From UBA2658 sp964617335 (GTDB taxonomy: Bacteria; Bacillota; Clostridia; Oscillospirales; Oscillospiraceae): 64,000 bases of DNA. The stretch's first letter is position 1. Every line of letters starts with the position of its first letter. The position numbers were made by a program, and so were the translations under genes. This document shows, piece after piece, positions 33,537 through 42,319 of the stretch. The stretch spans positions 1 to 64,000 of the forward strand of contig CAZTXG010000001.1 in assembly GCA_964617335.1 (NCBI GenBank). The letters are read 5' to 3'. The notes beneath the pieces were generated by a model. That model saw nothing but the letters and a program-made list of their open reading frames with translations. It had not been told where the DNA came from and made no database searches.

Positions 33537-34970
33537 TTACTTTAGTCTGCCGGTAGAAATATCTACTCCGGTGAAATAAAAGCTTATAATCTGGCGGTAG
33601 TTCATGCCAAAGTTTTTAGCCATTGAATAGGCTCCCCACTGGCTCATGCCAACACTATGTCCCCAGCCGCCCCCTTCAAATATGTATAAATCGGGGTTCG
33701 TGTCAGATTTTTTTATTGTGTAGTTAACACTGGGCAGCCCAAGGGTTGAATAGCAGTTGGATTTTGTGATAGTCGCCTTTTTGCCGTTGGAGTCAGTAAA
33801 TACAAGCTGTATCATGTTTCCCGTAGGAGAATATGTAGGCTCGAAGGATGCAATATCCGCTAAACCATAGGATTTAAGCTTTGATAAAAGCTGGCTAGTT
33901 TTAAACTCATATTTCCACGTTTTGTAAGGAAAACTCTCTAAAGCTTCTTCATAGGGGTCAAGCTTACCCCTGCAATAGGGCAGAGCCGCAACAAAAATAT
34001 TTTCACTGCTTTCCGTTGCTCCCCCGCCTGAGGAAAAATAAAAGGTGGTGCAGAGTTCGCCTTTATATGTAACATACTTTCCGGCTGTTGCATCAACGGC
34101 AGCGTCACTGTTAGCAGTTGCTCTGGCTGTTCCAAGATAGGCCTGACAGTATGTATCCGCCGTAACATCAAAGCCGTATTTGGAATAACTATTGATAGAC
34201 CTTGCAAAATATGTTCTTGCGCAAAGAGCCTGGGCTTTTAAGGCCTCTACGGGCCAAGAAGCCGACATCTCTATGGGCACAACCCCTTTAACATAATCTT
34301 CAATATTCAAAACATTTATAACCGTAAGCTTTGAGGACACATAACGGTAATATTCAAAGTCACCATAATATGTATATCCCTTAAACCAGGTTTCAGCCTT
34401 GCCGGAGTTTGAAACAGGCCGCACAGCAAGGTTTGCCGACTGGCTTGTATGCTCGTACAAAACCGTACTTGTACCCGTTTTTGTAACCGATACTCCCCGT
34501 CCGTCTCCACTGGGACTCATAGTAATTTTAGTTTCTACGGTGCTGCCGGTTTCTTGGAATACACGGTTTGCGTCATAATAACCGAATTTATAGCCGCTGC
34601 CCACCTTATTTTCAAGGTTTGCCGAGGTCAGCGCCGTGTCTCTAGAGCCACTGTAATAGTAATACAGTCCAACTCGCACAGTGTTGGTGCTAAGGCTGAC
34701 AGTAGTTCCCTCCCCCGGGTCGGGTACGGAAGGAATGTCAGCCTTGCCCACCTCTACAAGCTCTCCGCTTCCGGTTATAGCCCAAACACCGCCGGCTGCC
34801 GCAATCTCACCCGAGCCGCCTATGACATAGGCCGAGTTTATGTCTCCCGTAAGGGTGCCTTGGGAGTCATTTACATACACGCTGCCGGCAGCCATAACCT
34901 CAGCCGCCGAGCCAAGAGCCAGACAAAAAACCAAACTAAGTACAACTATTCTGTATAAAAGCCGCTTCAT
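33537..34970 (-). CDS. SpoIID/LytB-domain exported protein
   Basis: 477 residues with a signal peptide (residues 6-28). A beta-rich N-terminal region (GGSGEIAAAGGVWAITGSG) precedes the SpoIID domain (about residues 215-330). That domain includes GVVPIEMSASWPVEALKAQA, where the Glu is equivalent to the catalytic residue of SpoIID lytic transglycosylases, then CARTYFARS and TTFYFSSGGGATES. The C-terminal GWGHSVGMSQWGAYSMA is also typical. SpoIID cuts glycan chains lacking stem peptides during engulfment; other members (LytB) act on vegetative cell wall. The protein is longer than Bacillus SpoIID, so an alternative vegetative role is possible. Confidence 0.88.
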   Translation of the reverse strand: MKRLLYRIVVLSLVFCLALGSAAEVMAAGSVYVNDSQGTLTGDINSAYVIGGSGEIAAAGGVWAITGSGELVEVGKADIPSVPDPGEGTTVSLSTNTVRVGLYYYYSGSRDTALTSANLENKVGSGYKFGYYDANRVFQETGSTVETKITMSPSGDGRGVSVTKTGTSTVLYEHTSQSANLAVRPVSNSGKAETWFKGYTYYGDFEYYRYVSSKLTVINVLNIEDYVKGVVPIEMSASWPVEALKAQALCARTYFARSINSYSKYGFDVTADTYCQAYLGTARATANSDAAVDATAGKYVTYKGELCTTFYFSSGGGATESSENIFVAALPYCRGKLDPYEEALESFPYKTWKYEFKTSQLLSKLKSYGLADIASFEPTYSPTGNMIQLVFTDSNGKKATITKSNCYSTLGLPSVNYTIKKSDTNPDLYIFEGGGWGHSVGMSQWGAYSMAKNFGMNYRQIISFYFTGVDISTGRLK

Positions 34971-35185
34971 ATATTCTTCCTTTCGCTAATGTGACAAAAA
35001 AGTTTTGCAACTCGAGCTTATATTCATTGCAAGCATTTATTGACAGCACTCCGCCGCTGTGGTAGGATTTTTCATAATACATCTTTATAATACACATAGG
35101 CTTGTTTTTCTTTTTCGCTATATCAATGGTGCAAACATTGCCATTATGGTATCTGCCATCGAATCGCGATAATGTTATATCGGAC

Positions 35186-35215
35186 ATTATATTACAAAAC
35201 CCACTGTAATTACAA
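35186..35215 (-). promoter_or_regulatory. Sigma-A-type promoter for the spoIID-queA-tgt-yajC transcript
   Basis: TTGTAA (35210-35215) and TATAAT (35186-35191) on the minus strand, 18 bases apart. The transcript would begin near 35179, giving about 200 nt of leader before the SpoIID-family start at 34970. Confidence 0.6.
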
Positions 35216-35299
35216 GCATTAGCCTGAATTTTCCCATTTGCATTATTTCACGAAGCCGTGAATAGTATTTTACAGCGCTGTCAGGAAGGAAGTAGCGGT

Positions 35300-36391
35300 A
35301 TGAAAAAGTATAAGGTTGGAATAGTCGGAGCCACCGGAATGGTCGGTCAAAGGTATGTCTGTCTAATAGCCTCCCACCCCTGGTTTGAGCTGACAGAGAT
35401 TGCCGCAAGCCCAAAAAGCGCCGGAAAGACCTATAAGGAGGCAGTTTCCGGCCGCTGGGCCATGGATGAGCCTATTCCGGAAGAAGTAAGGTCTGTAATA
35501 GTAAAGGATGCTTCTGCTGACATCGATGAAATTGTCTCTGCCGTAGATTTCATATTTTCGGCGGTTGACATGAAAAAGGATGAGACAATCGCCCTTGAAG
35601 AGGCCTATGCCAAAAAGGAATGTCCGGTGGTTTCAAATAACAGCGCAAACCGATGGACAGCCGATGTTCCTATGATAATCCCCGAAATAAACCCCGAACA
35701 CACAGCCGTTATTGAAAACCAACGAAAACGCCTTGGCACGAAACATGGCTTTATCGCCACAAAGTCAAACTGCTCTATTCAAAGCTATGTTCCGGCCCTC
35801 CATCCCCTGCGTGAGGAATTTGGCTTAAAAAACGTTCTCGCCTGCACCTATCAGGCTATCTCCGGCGCGGGAAAAACCTTTGAAAGCTGGCCGGAAATGA
35901 AAGACAACTGCATACCATATATCAGCGGTGAGGAAGAAAAGTCCGAGCGTGAACCTATGAAAATCTGGGGCAAGGTGGAAAACGGCCTTATCGAAGCGGC
36001 CAAAACCCCCAACATAAGCTCCCAGTGTATCCGTGTGGCCTGCACAGATGGACATCTGGCTGCGGTTTTTGTAGATTTTGAAAAAAAACCCTCTAAGGAA
36101 GAAATCATAGACCGTTGGAAAAACTACAAGGGACGGCCTCAGGAGCTTTCCCTGCCCACTGCCCCAAAGCAGTTTTTGCACTATTTCACAGAGGAAAACC
36201 GTCCTCAAACAAAGCTTGACAGAGGTCTTGAAAAGGGCATGGCAGTTTCAATCGGCCGCCTTCGTGAGGACTCACAGTACGATTACAAATTCGTATGCCT
36301 ATCGCACAACACTCTGCGCGGCGCTGCCGCCGGAGCTGTGGAGCTAGCTGAGCTGCTCTGTGCCGAAGGCTATATCAAAGCGTCTAATTAA
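35300..36391 (+). CDS. asd: Aspartate-semialdehyde dehydrogenase
   Basis: 363 residues from ATG 35300 (GGAAGGAAGT upstream); the 14 extra upstream codons are not used. N-terminal Rossmann fold KVGIVGATGMVGQRY, active-site Cys in TKSNCSIQS, and HNTLRGAAAGAVELAE at the end. This is the longer, archaeal/fungal-like type common in Clostridia. It reduces aspartyl phosphate to aspartate semialdehyde. It is first in asd-dapA, 14 nt apart. A palindrome TTCACG/CGTGAA at 35247-35262 lies upstream. Confidence 0.95.
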   Translation: MKKYKVGIVGATGMVGQRYVCLIASHPWFELTEIAASPKSAGKTYKEAVSGRWAMDEPIPEEVRSVIVKDASADIDEIVSAVDFIFSAVDMKKDETIALEEAYAKKECPVVSNNSANRWTADVPMIIPEINPEHTAVIENQRKRLGTKHGFIATKSNCSIQSYVPALHPLREEFGLKNVLACTYQAISGAGKTFESWPEMKDNCIPYISGEEEKSEREPMKIWGKVENGLIEAAKTPNISSQCIRVACTDGHLAAVFVDFEKKPSKEEIIDRWKNYKGRPQELSLPTAPKQFLHYFTEENRPQTKLDRGLEKGMAVSIGRLREDSQYDYKFVCLSHNTLRGAAAGAVELAELLCAEGYIKASN

Positions 36392-36405
36392 GGAGGAGCA
36401 CAGGT

Positions 36406-37296
36406 ATGAAAACACCTATTTTCACAGGCGCGGCCACAGCCATAGTAACACCCTTTAAAGGAAACGAGATTAATTACGACAAGGCAGCGGAAATAATCGA
36501 TATGCAGTATGAAGGGGGCATCTCCGCTCTCATAGTCTGCGGAACAACCGGCGAAAATGCCACTCAGCCAATATCCGAGCACGAGGAATTTGTTGAGTTC
36601 TGCGTTAAGAAAAACGCAGGACGTATGAAAATTGTCGCCGGTGTGGGCAGTAACGACACAATGACCAGTGTCCGTCTTGCGGAAAGCGCTAAAAAGTCCG
36701 GAGTTGACGGCATTTTAATGGTTACCCCCTATTACAACAAAACCTCCCAGCGGGGTCTTGTTCAGCACTTTTCAACGGTTGCCGACAGAGTTGATGTGCC
36801 GATGATTTTATATAATGTACCCTCAAGAACCGGTATTGGCATAAGCGTTGAAACATACAAAACCCTGTCAAAGCACCCCAATATAAACGGCATAAAGGAA
36901 GCCTCCGGCGACCTTGCCCTGTTTTCCCAGACACGGGCCGCCTGCGGCGATGACCTTTTCATCTGGAGCGGAAACGACGACAACACAATTCCCATGATGT
37001 CTATGGGCGCTCTGGGTGTAATTTCTGTTGCATCTAATATTGTTCCTGATGTTGTCTCTAAGCTGTGCAAATTATGCACCGAAAATGATTTCAAGGCTGC
37101 TACTGAGCTTTATTTTAAATACGCTGATTTATTCACTAAGCTATTTATTGAGGTTAACCCCATTCCGGTTAAAACCGCTATGAACCTCATGGGAATGGAT
37201 GTTGGAAATCTCCGGCTTCCCTTATATGAAATGGCTCCCGAGAATCTTGAAAAGCTCAAAAAAAGTATGCTGGACGCAGGACTAAAACTTAAATAA
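36406..37296 (+). CDS. dapA: 4-hydroxy-tetrahydrodipicolinate synthase
   Basis: 296 residues, (beta/alpha)8 barrel. GTTGENATQP near residue 45, catalytic Tyr in YYNKTSQRG and ILYNVPSRTGIGI, and Schiff-base Lys in GIKEASGDL. It condenses pyruvate with aspartate semialdehyde. AAGGAGGAGCA precedes the start. Followed by a terminator, so dapB is at least partly independent. Confidence 0.97.
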   Translation: MKTPIFTGAATAIVTPFKGNEINYDKAAEIIDMQYEGGISALIVCGTTGENATQPISEHEEFVEFCVKKNAGRMKIVAGVGSNDTMTSVRLAESAKKSGVDGILMVTPYYNKTSQRGLVQHFSTVADRVDVPMILYNVPSRTGIGISVETYKTLSKHPNINGIKEASGDLALFSQTRAACGDDLFIWSGNDDNTIPMMSMGALGVISVASNIVPDVVSKLCKLCTENDFKAATELYFKYADLFTKLFIEVNPIPVKTAMNLMGMDVGNLRLPLYEMAPENLEKLKKSMLDAGLKLK

Positions 37297-37308
37297 CAAA
37301 ACCACAAA

Positions 37309-37336
37309 GGGGCGATACTTAAAATCGCCCCTTTTT
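37309..37336 (+). terminator. Terminator between dapA and dapB
   Basis: GGGGCGAT (37309-37316) pairs with ATCGCCCC (37324-37331), followed by a T-run. It may reduce dapB expression relative to asd-dapA. Confidence 0.88.
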
Positions 37337-37367
37337 TACAAAAGAAACTATAAATCGGAGGAAATCC

Positions 37368-38138
37368 ATGATAAAAGTAATTATTTCCGGCTGCAACGGC
37401 AGAATGGGACAGGCCGTCAGCAATATATGTGAAGAAAAAGAGAATATAAAAATTGTTGCCGGCTTTGACACTAAGGCTGTGAAGCTTCGTGACTATCCGG
37501 TGTATGCCGACCCAATGGAATACTCTGGGGAGGCAGATGTAATTATCGATTTTTCTGTTCCGGATTCCTTAGATAATCTGCTTGCTTATTGCACAGTGCA
37601 TAAAACACCGTGTATTTTATGCACCACAGGTTATTCTGATGAGCAATTATCCCGCATAAAGAAAACTTCAGAGTCCGTTCCCATATTCAAATCCGGTAAT
37701 ATGTCCCTGGGAATAAATCTGCTTATATCCCTTGCCAAGAAGGCAGCCTCTGTTTTAGGTGTAGATTTTGATGTTGAGATAGTGGAAAGACACCATAGAA
37801 ACAAAATTGACTCCCCTAGCGGCACAGCTTTAATGCTGGCAGATGCCATTTCTTCCTCCCTGCCCTATGAACCCGTGTATGTATATGAGCGTCAAAGCGT
37901 AAGGCAAAAGCGCGGCCCTAATGAAATTGGCATTTCAGCTGTTCGCGGCGGCTCAATTGTAGGTGATCATGAGCTTATATTTGCCGGAACCGACGAGGTA
38001 ATCGAGCTTAAACACTCTGCCTATTCAAGGAATGTATTCGCTTCCGGAGCTGTTGCAGCTGCCGAGTATATGAGCCGGATTACAGTTCCCAATCTTTATG
38101 ATATGGATGATATGCTGTCTGACACTTTTGGTTCTTAG
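37368..38138 (+). CDS. dapB: 4-hydroxy-tetrahydrodipicolinate reductase
   Basis: 256 residues. NAD(P)H-binding GCNGRMGQAV at residue 9, DFSVPDSL, catalytic His pair and Lys in VERHHRNKIDSPSGTAL, and AVRGGSIVGDHELIFAG. It makes tetrahydrodipicolinate for diaminopimelate, lysine and, in spores, dipicolinic acid. GGAGGAAAT precedes the ATG. Confidence 0.97.
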   Translation: MIKVIISGCNGRMGQAVSNICEEKENIKIVAGFDTKAVKLRDYPVYADPMEYSGEADVIIDFSVPDSLDNLLAYCTVHKTPCILCTTGYSDEQLSRIKKTSESVPIFKSGNMSLGINLLISLAKKAASVLGVDFDVEIVERHHRNKIDSPSGTALMLADAISSSLPYEPVYVYERQSVRQKRGPNEIGISAVRGGSIVGDHELIFAGTDEVIELKHSAYSRNVFASGAVAAAEYMSRITVPNLYDMDDMLSDTFGS

Positions 38139-38239
38139 TGTATTTTCTGCACACTTGCGCTTTCTTTGTTTAGTTTTCGCACTTATGCTGCATTTTTAGT
38201 GCATATAATACACCATTGTTTTTTGTTTTTCTACTTGCC

Positions 38240-38268
38240 TTGACAAATATCTGCCCCTTTGTTATCCT
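38240..38268 (+). promoter_or_regulatory. Sigma-A promoter for the SLH/SGNH gene
   Basis: TTGACA (38240-38245), a 17-base spacer, TATCCT (38263-38268). It lies 28 bases before the TTG start at 38296. Confidence 0.8.
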
Positions 38269-38295
38269 TTCCCTATTAAGAAAAGAGGTGTTTTC

Positions 38296-39828
38296 TTGAA
38301 AAAGCTCGCCTTTTGTATCTTTAGCTTTTTTTTAATTTTTTCTTCTATCCATATGCCTGCAGCAGCTGTATCAATAAATGATTTTTCTGATGTTTCTCCC
38401 CAAAGCTGGTATTACAGCTCTGTTAGTTTTGTAGTTGAAAAGGGTATGTTCAATGGGACAAGCTCCAATACCTTCTCCCCTGCAGATGGAATGACAAGGG
38501 GTATGTTTGTCACAGTTTTAGGCCGTTACGGCGGGGCCGCCGCCTCTTCCGGATATCAGCAGGGTGTCACAATAAAATCCGACATCAATCTTCGGGCTGC
38601 GCCATCCACCTCCGGAGGTACAGCAGTTTTGGCTGTGGTGCCCCTGAATGCCCGCCTTAATATTTTGCAGGCCTCTGTGCCCGACCGGCAGGATTCTAGC
38701 TACACCTGGTTTAAAGTTATATATAATGGTATCACCGGCTACATAAGAGACGACATGATGAAAATCGTTGAAAACACATTTTCTGATGTTGCCCCTGATG
38801 CCTATTACAGCGCCTATGTCCAATGGGCAGTTTCCGCCTCTATAGCCTCCGGAACCGGAAGCGGCACCTTCTCTCCCGATAGGAACATAACTCGTGAGGA
38901 AATTTGCTCGATGCTCTATAATTACGCCGCACACAAAAACTATCAGCTAAGCCCCGGCATTCCTGCTAAAAGCTTTAATGATTCTTCCCGCATAAGTTCC
39001 TCCTATGCCGCAGCCGTTTCCGCTCTCCAACGCTGCGGAGTTATAAATGGTTATGAAGATAACACTTTTCGCCCTTCTAATGGGGCTAGCCGCGGGGAAG
39101 TGTCTGCCATGCTGATGCGTTTTATAGATGCCATTTCATATAAGCCCATCACGGAGCCTTCGGTAGATTCCGCTGGAAACTATATTTTCGGAACCGAGGT
39201 TCCAAAAAAAACCGATGTGGGTGACGGTTATTTTTCAGATGCCTGTTTTATCGGTCACTCCCTTGTGGTGGGAATGGAAAACTATTTTTCCCTGCCCAAT
39301 GCAGACTTCTACGCTTTTAACGGAGCCTCTGCCCGAACGATTTTAACCTATGATAAGTTTAAGCTGTCTGCTCCCATTGAAGATGGCGAGGGTAATGAAA
39401 CTTTAGAAGGGACTCTTAAACAGGCATTGTCTCAAAAAAACTACAGCAAGGTTTATATCATGCTTGGTGTAAACGAAATCGGCTCCTCAAGCTATAATCA
39501 GCAGAGCTTTTATTCAAACCTTAAAACTCTTTTCGAGCTTGTGCGCCGTGAGCAGCCCAACTCTGTCATATATTTAATATCCTTAAGTCCAGTTACAAAA
39601 AGCTGCTCTGAAAGCCGCAGTGATATAAACCGTGACAATTCCATTGCCTTCAACAAGCTTATAAAGCAGCTTTGCAGCGAGAAAAAGGCATATTATCTAA
39701 ATGTCTTTGACCTTCTGGCAGACAGTGACGGTTTCCTGCCTGTTTCTGGAGGCAGCTCTGACGGAATTCACCTCCTGCCCACTCAATATAGAATTGTGAA
39801 AGAATATTTGCGCACTCACACTGCTTAA
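38296..39828 (+). CDS. Cell-surface SLH / SH3 / SGNH-hydrolase-like protein
   Basis: 510 residues from TTG 38296 with AGAGGTG upstream. Order: signal peptide (1-25), SLH domain 1 (28-75), bacterial SH3 domain (about 90-158, KSDINLRAAPS), SLH 2 (160-212), SLH 3 (225-282), and a C-terminal SGNH/GDSL-like domain (315-510). In that last domain block I is FIGHSLVVGM (318-327), with His where GDS has Asp; block III is LGVNEIG (390-396) and block V SDGIHL (488-493) supplies the Asp-x-x-His. SLH domains attach it to wall polymer. I infer an esterase or acetyl-esterase acting on wall or extracellular glycan. Monocistronic. Confidence 0.88.
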   Translation: MKKLAFCIFSFFLIFSSIHMPAAAVSINDFSDVSPQSWYYSSVSFVVEKGMFNGTSSNTFSPADGMTRGMFVTVLGRYGGAAASSGYQQGVTIKSDINLRAAPSTSGGTAVLAVVPLNARLNILQASVPDRQDSSYTWFKVIYNGITGYIRDDMMKIVENTFSDVAPDAYYSAYVQWAVSASIASGTGSGTFSPDRNITREEICSMLYNYAAHKNYQLSPGIPAKSFNDSSRISSSYAAAVSALQRCGVINGYEDNTFRPSNGASRGEVSAMLMRFIDAISYKPITEPSVDSAGNYIFGTEVPKKTDVGDGYFSDACFIGHSLVVGMENYFSLPNADFYAFNGASARTILTYDKFKLSAPIEDGEGNETLEGTLKQALSQKNYSKVYIMLGVNEIGSSSYNQQSFYSNLKTLFELVRREQPNSVIYLISLSPVTKSCSESRSDINRDNSIAFNKLIKQLCSEKKAYYLNVFDLLADSDGFLPVSGGSSDGIHLLPTQYRIVKEYLRTHTA

Positions 39829-39830
39829 TA

Positions 39831-39875
39831 AAAAACCACCGGCCTTAAGCTTTAACCTAAGGCCGGTGGTTTTTT
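39831..39875. terminator. Bidirectional terminator between the SLH/SGNH and Rrf2 genes
   Basis: AAAAACCACCGGCCTTA (39831-39847) pairs perfectly with TAAGGCCGGTGGTTTTT (39859-39875 region). A-runs and T-runs on both sides suit the two converging genes. Confidence 0.96.
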
Positions 39876-39876
39876 A

Positions 39877-40320
39877 TTATATACTTTTTTCCAAGGGCGG
39901 ATTTTCCAAGTTTGCGCATTCATTTTTAAGTAGTTCTGCCACCGTGATTGATTCGAAATACTCATCTATCATTTTGTCAAGCTTTATCCACATTGGCAGG
40001 CTGCGGCAGTCGGCGGCACGCTCGCAATTTTTTCCCCCATCAAGGCAGGCAACCGGCGAAAGACTTCCCTCGGCAAGCTTTAAAATGCTGCCTACTGTGT
40101 ATTCCTCCGGCGGACGGTTTAGTCTGTATCCCCCGCCCTTTCCGTGCAATGCGTCAAGGAAGCCGGCCTTTGAAAGAACAGTCATAATGCTTTCAAGGTA
40201 TTTTTGCGATATCTTTTGCCTTTCCGCAATTTCCTTTAAGGGTGTGTATGAATCCAAATTACTCTGTGCCAAATCCAGCATAACCCGCAGGGCATAGCGC
40301 CCCTTTGTTGAAATTATCAT
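39877..40320 (-). CDS. Rrf2-family regulator, IscR-like
   Basis: 147 residues. Winged helix MIISTKGRYALRVMLDLA and KISQKYLESIMTVLSKAG, followed by a three-cysteine loop CLDGGKNCERAADC (about residues 90-103). Three Cys in this loop are the [2Fe-2S] ligands in IscR. Together with the adjacent iscU-iscS genes this suggests an Fe-S-sensing repressor of the operon. It is 93 nt downstream of iscU on the same strand, perhaps co-transcribed. A candidate site is the palindrome at 42127-42141. Confidence 0.9.
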   Translation of the reverse strand: MIISTKGRYALRVMLDLAQSNLDSYTPLKEIAERQKISQKYLESIMTVLSKAGFLDALHGKGGGYRLNRPPEEYTVGSILKLAEGSLSPVACLDGGKNCERAADCRSLPMWIKLDKMIDEYFESITVAELLKNECANLENPPLEKSI

Positions 40321-40412
40321 AATAATCGACCTCCGTGTATCAGCCGCCCGGCCGCATCCAAAAGATACTTACAGCCGACTCATGCCTTAAGCCGAAAATT
40401 GGCTTTATGCTC

Positions 40413-40841
40413 TTAGAGGCTGCAGTGTTCACAGGATTCACAGTTCGGGAATAGACTTGCATCGTATTCAATGCCATTTTTGTCGTAATAGTCCCTGACA
40501 GCAACTTTCACAGCCTCCTCCGCCAAAACGCTGCAATGCATCTTAACCGGAGGCAGCCCGTCAAGAGCCTCGGCCACAGCCTTGTTGCTTAGGCTAAGAG
40601 CCTCTGAAACAGGCTTTCCCATAATCATCTCAGTTGCCATGGAGCTAGAGGCGATTGCGGAGCCGCAGCCAAAGGTTTCGAACTTAACATCTGTTATTAC
40701 ATCTTCTTCTATTTTAAGATAGATTTTCATTATATCTCCGCACTTTGCGTTTCCAACTTCGCCAACGCCGTCCGCATTTTCAATAACGCCGACATTACGG
40801 GGATTTTTGAAGTGATCCATTACCTTTTCACTGTATAACAT
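40413..40841 (-). CDS. Iron-sulfur cluster scaffold protein (IscU/NifU N-terminal type)
   Basis: 142 residues. Three scaffold cysteines are in NAKCGDIMK, TFGCGSAIASSS and MHCSVLAEEA. The C-terminus has an additional CESCEHC, seen in some clostridial IscU proteins. It receives sulfur from the desulfurase and assembles [2Fe-2S]/[4Fe-4S] clusters. Its start overlaps the end of the desulfurase gene by 14 bases. Confidence 0.94.
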   Translation of the reverse strand: MLYSEKVMDHFKNPRNVGVIENADGVGEVGNAKCGDIMKIYLKIEEDVITDVKFETFGCGSAIASSSMATEMIMGKPVSEALSLSNKAVAEALDGLPPVKMHCSVLAEEAVKVAVRDYYDKNGIEYDASLFPNCESCEHCSL

Positions 40842-42018
40842 ATTCTTTCCTTCCTTCCTTTAAGTCCCTCCAAACAGGGGACATATTTCTAAGGCGGTTA
40901 ACAACTTCGGGAACAGCTTTCAAAATATGGTCTATTTCTTCGTCTGTATTGTATTCGCTAAGGGAAAGCCTTAAAGAGCCATGGGCAATCTCGTGGGGTC
41001 TTCCCAGCGCCAGAAGAACATGACTGGGGTCAAGAGAGCCTGAAGTGCAGGCAGAACCAGAGGAGGCACAAACACCTTCCATGTCAAGATACAGCAGCAT
41101 CGATTCCCCTTCTATACCCTCAAAGCACATACTGAAGTTTCCTGGAAGCCGCTTTTCACGGTCACCGTTTAAGATGCTGCGGGGTATTTCGGAAAGCCCG
41201 TCAATGAGCCTGTCCCGCATTTTCGATACCTTCTCGGCATTTTCGTCTATATTATCGCAGGCTTCCTTAAATGCAGCTGCCATTGACATAATGGCAGGTA
41301 TATTTTCGGTTCCCGCACGCTTGCCTCTTTCCTGAGCGCCGCCTTCAATAAGGTTTGTCAGAATAACTCCCTTTCTGGCATACAGAGCGCCAACTCCCTT
41401 GGGCCCGTGGAACTTGTGGGCTGAAAGGGACATAAGGTCAATGTTCTGCTCCCTTGTATTTATGTGTAAATGGCCTGCCGCCTGAACAGCGTCGGTGTGG
41501 AAAAGAACCTTTTTTTCCTTGCATATAGCGCCAATTTCCGCTATGGGCTGGATGGTTCCGATTTCGTTGTTGGCATACATTATGGTTACCAGACAGGTGT
41601 CGGGACGAATGGCCTTTTCAACCTGCTCGGGGCTTATAAGTCCGTTTTCGTGAACGTCTAAATAAGTAACTTCAAAACCTTCCTTCTCAAGCCTTTGCAG
41701 GGTGTGCAAAACAGCGTGATGCTCGAAGGCTGTGGAGATAATGTGCTTTTTCTTTTTCCGCTCACCCAGTTTTGCAGCGGAGATTATGGCCTGATTGTCC
41801 GCCTCGCTGCCGCCGGAGGTGAAGATTATTTCCTTAGGCTCGCAGCCAAGATATTCCGCCATGGTCTGTCTGGCCTTTAAAAGCTCCCTGGCCGCCAGCT
41901 GGCCGTCAGTGTGAATGCTTGAGGGGTTGCCATAAGTGTTCTCAAGGTGGTATACCATTTCCTCAATAGCGGTTTTACTCATAGGTGTTGTAGCGGCATT
42001 ATCTGCGTAAACTTTCAT
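40828..42018 (-). CDS. Cysteine desulfurase (IscS/NifS)
   Basis: 396 residues from ATG 42018 with GGAGAG upstream (the frame is open five codons further). PLP Lys lies in LSAHKFHGPKG, catalytic Cys in CASSGSACTSGSLDPS, and the aspartate motif near MYANNEIGTIQP. It takes sulfur from cysteine, giving alanine, and passes it to IscU. It is first in the iscS-iscU(-rrf2) operon with a strong promoter 130 bases upstream. Confidence 0.96.
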   Translation of the reverse strand: MKVYADNAATTPMSKTAIEEMVYHLENTYGNPSSIHTDGQLAARELLKARQTMAEYLGCEPKEIIFTSGGSEADNQAIISAAKLGERKKKKHIISTAFEHHAVLHTLQRLEKEGFEVTYLDVHENGLISPEQVEKAIRPDTCLVTIMYANNEIGTIQPIAEIGAICKEKKVLFHTDAVQAAGHLHINTREQNIDLMSLSAHKFHGPKGVGALYARKGVILTNLIEGGAQERGKRAGTENIPAIMSMAAAFKEACDNIDENAEKVSKMRDRLIDGLSEIPRSILNGDREKRLPGNFSMCFEGIEGESMLLYLDMEGVCASSGSACTSGSLDPSHVLLALGRPHEIAHGSLRLSLSEYNTDEEIDHILKAVPEVVNRLRNMSPVWRDLKEGRKEYVIQ

Positions 42019-42126
42019 AAAATCACTCTCCAAATTGAATACAATTTATCGGCACAGCCTTATACGGCTGCCGTTTTCTTTTTCTTTAAAATACCTAAAA
42101 AATCTGCAATTATTTAAGTATAACCC

Positions 42127-42141
42127 ACCTAAAAACTAGGT
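42127..42141. promoter_or_regulatory. Palindromic operator candidate of the isc operon
   Basis: ACCTA (42127-42131) and TAGGT (42137-42141) flank five bases, just downstream of the leftward -10 box. AGGTGGGT recurs on the minus strand at 42123-42130 and inside the promoter spacer at 42163-42170. This placement fits repression by the neighbouring Rrf2 protein; the site-protein link is inference. Confidence 0.55.
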
Positions 42142-42148
42142 TGATATA

Positions 42149-42177
42149 AATATACCATGTCTTACCCACCTTGTCAA
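42149..42177 (-). promoter_or_regulatory. Sigma-A promoter of the isc operon
   Basis: TTGACA (42172-42177), 17-base spacer, TATATT (42149-42154) on the minus strand. The leader to the iscS start is about 125 nt. Confidence 0.85.
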
Positions 42178-42281
42178 TAGGTGTGTGCCTTATTTCCTGC
42201 TTATTATTTGAGTTTTTTATTTTGCCCCTTTATACATGGAAATTCTATGAGCCAAGCTTAGTCTCCCCTTTCCGCGGGAAA

Positions 42282-42310
42282 AAGAGGCTGCCTTTTTAAG
42301 GCAACCTCTT
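42282..42310 (-). terminator. Terminator of the ABC exporter operon
   Basis: AAGAGG...GCCTT and AAGGC...CCTCTT halves form an 11-bp stem with one mismatch around TTT; on the minus strand T-rich sequence follows. It lies just past the stop at 42320. Confidence 0.75.
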
Positions 42311-42319
42311 AATTAATTT

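Noticed and set aside
34936..35187. 83-codon minus-strand frame upstream of the SpoIID-family gene
   Set aside because: Its ATG lies inside the -10 box of the predicted promoter, no ribosome site precedes it, and its end overlaps the SpoIID-family start.
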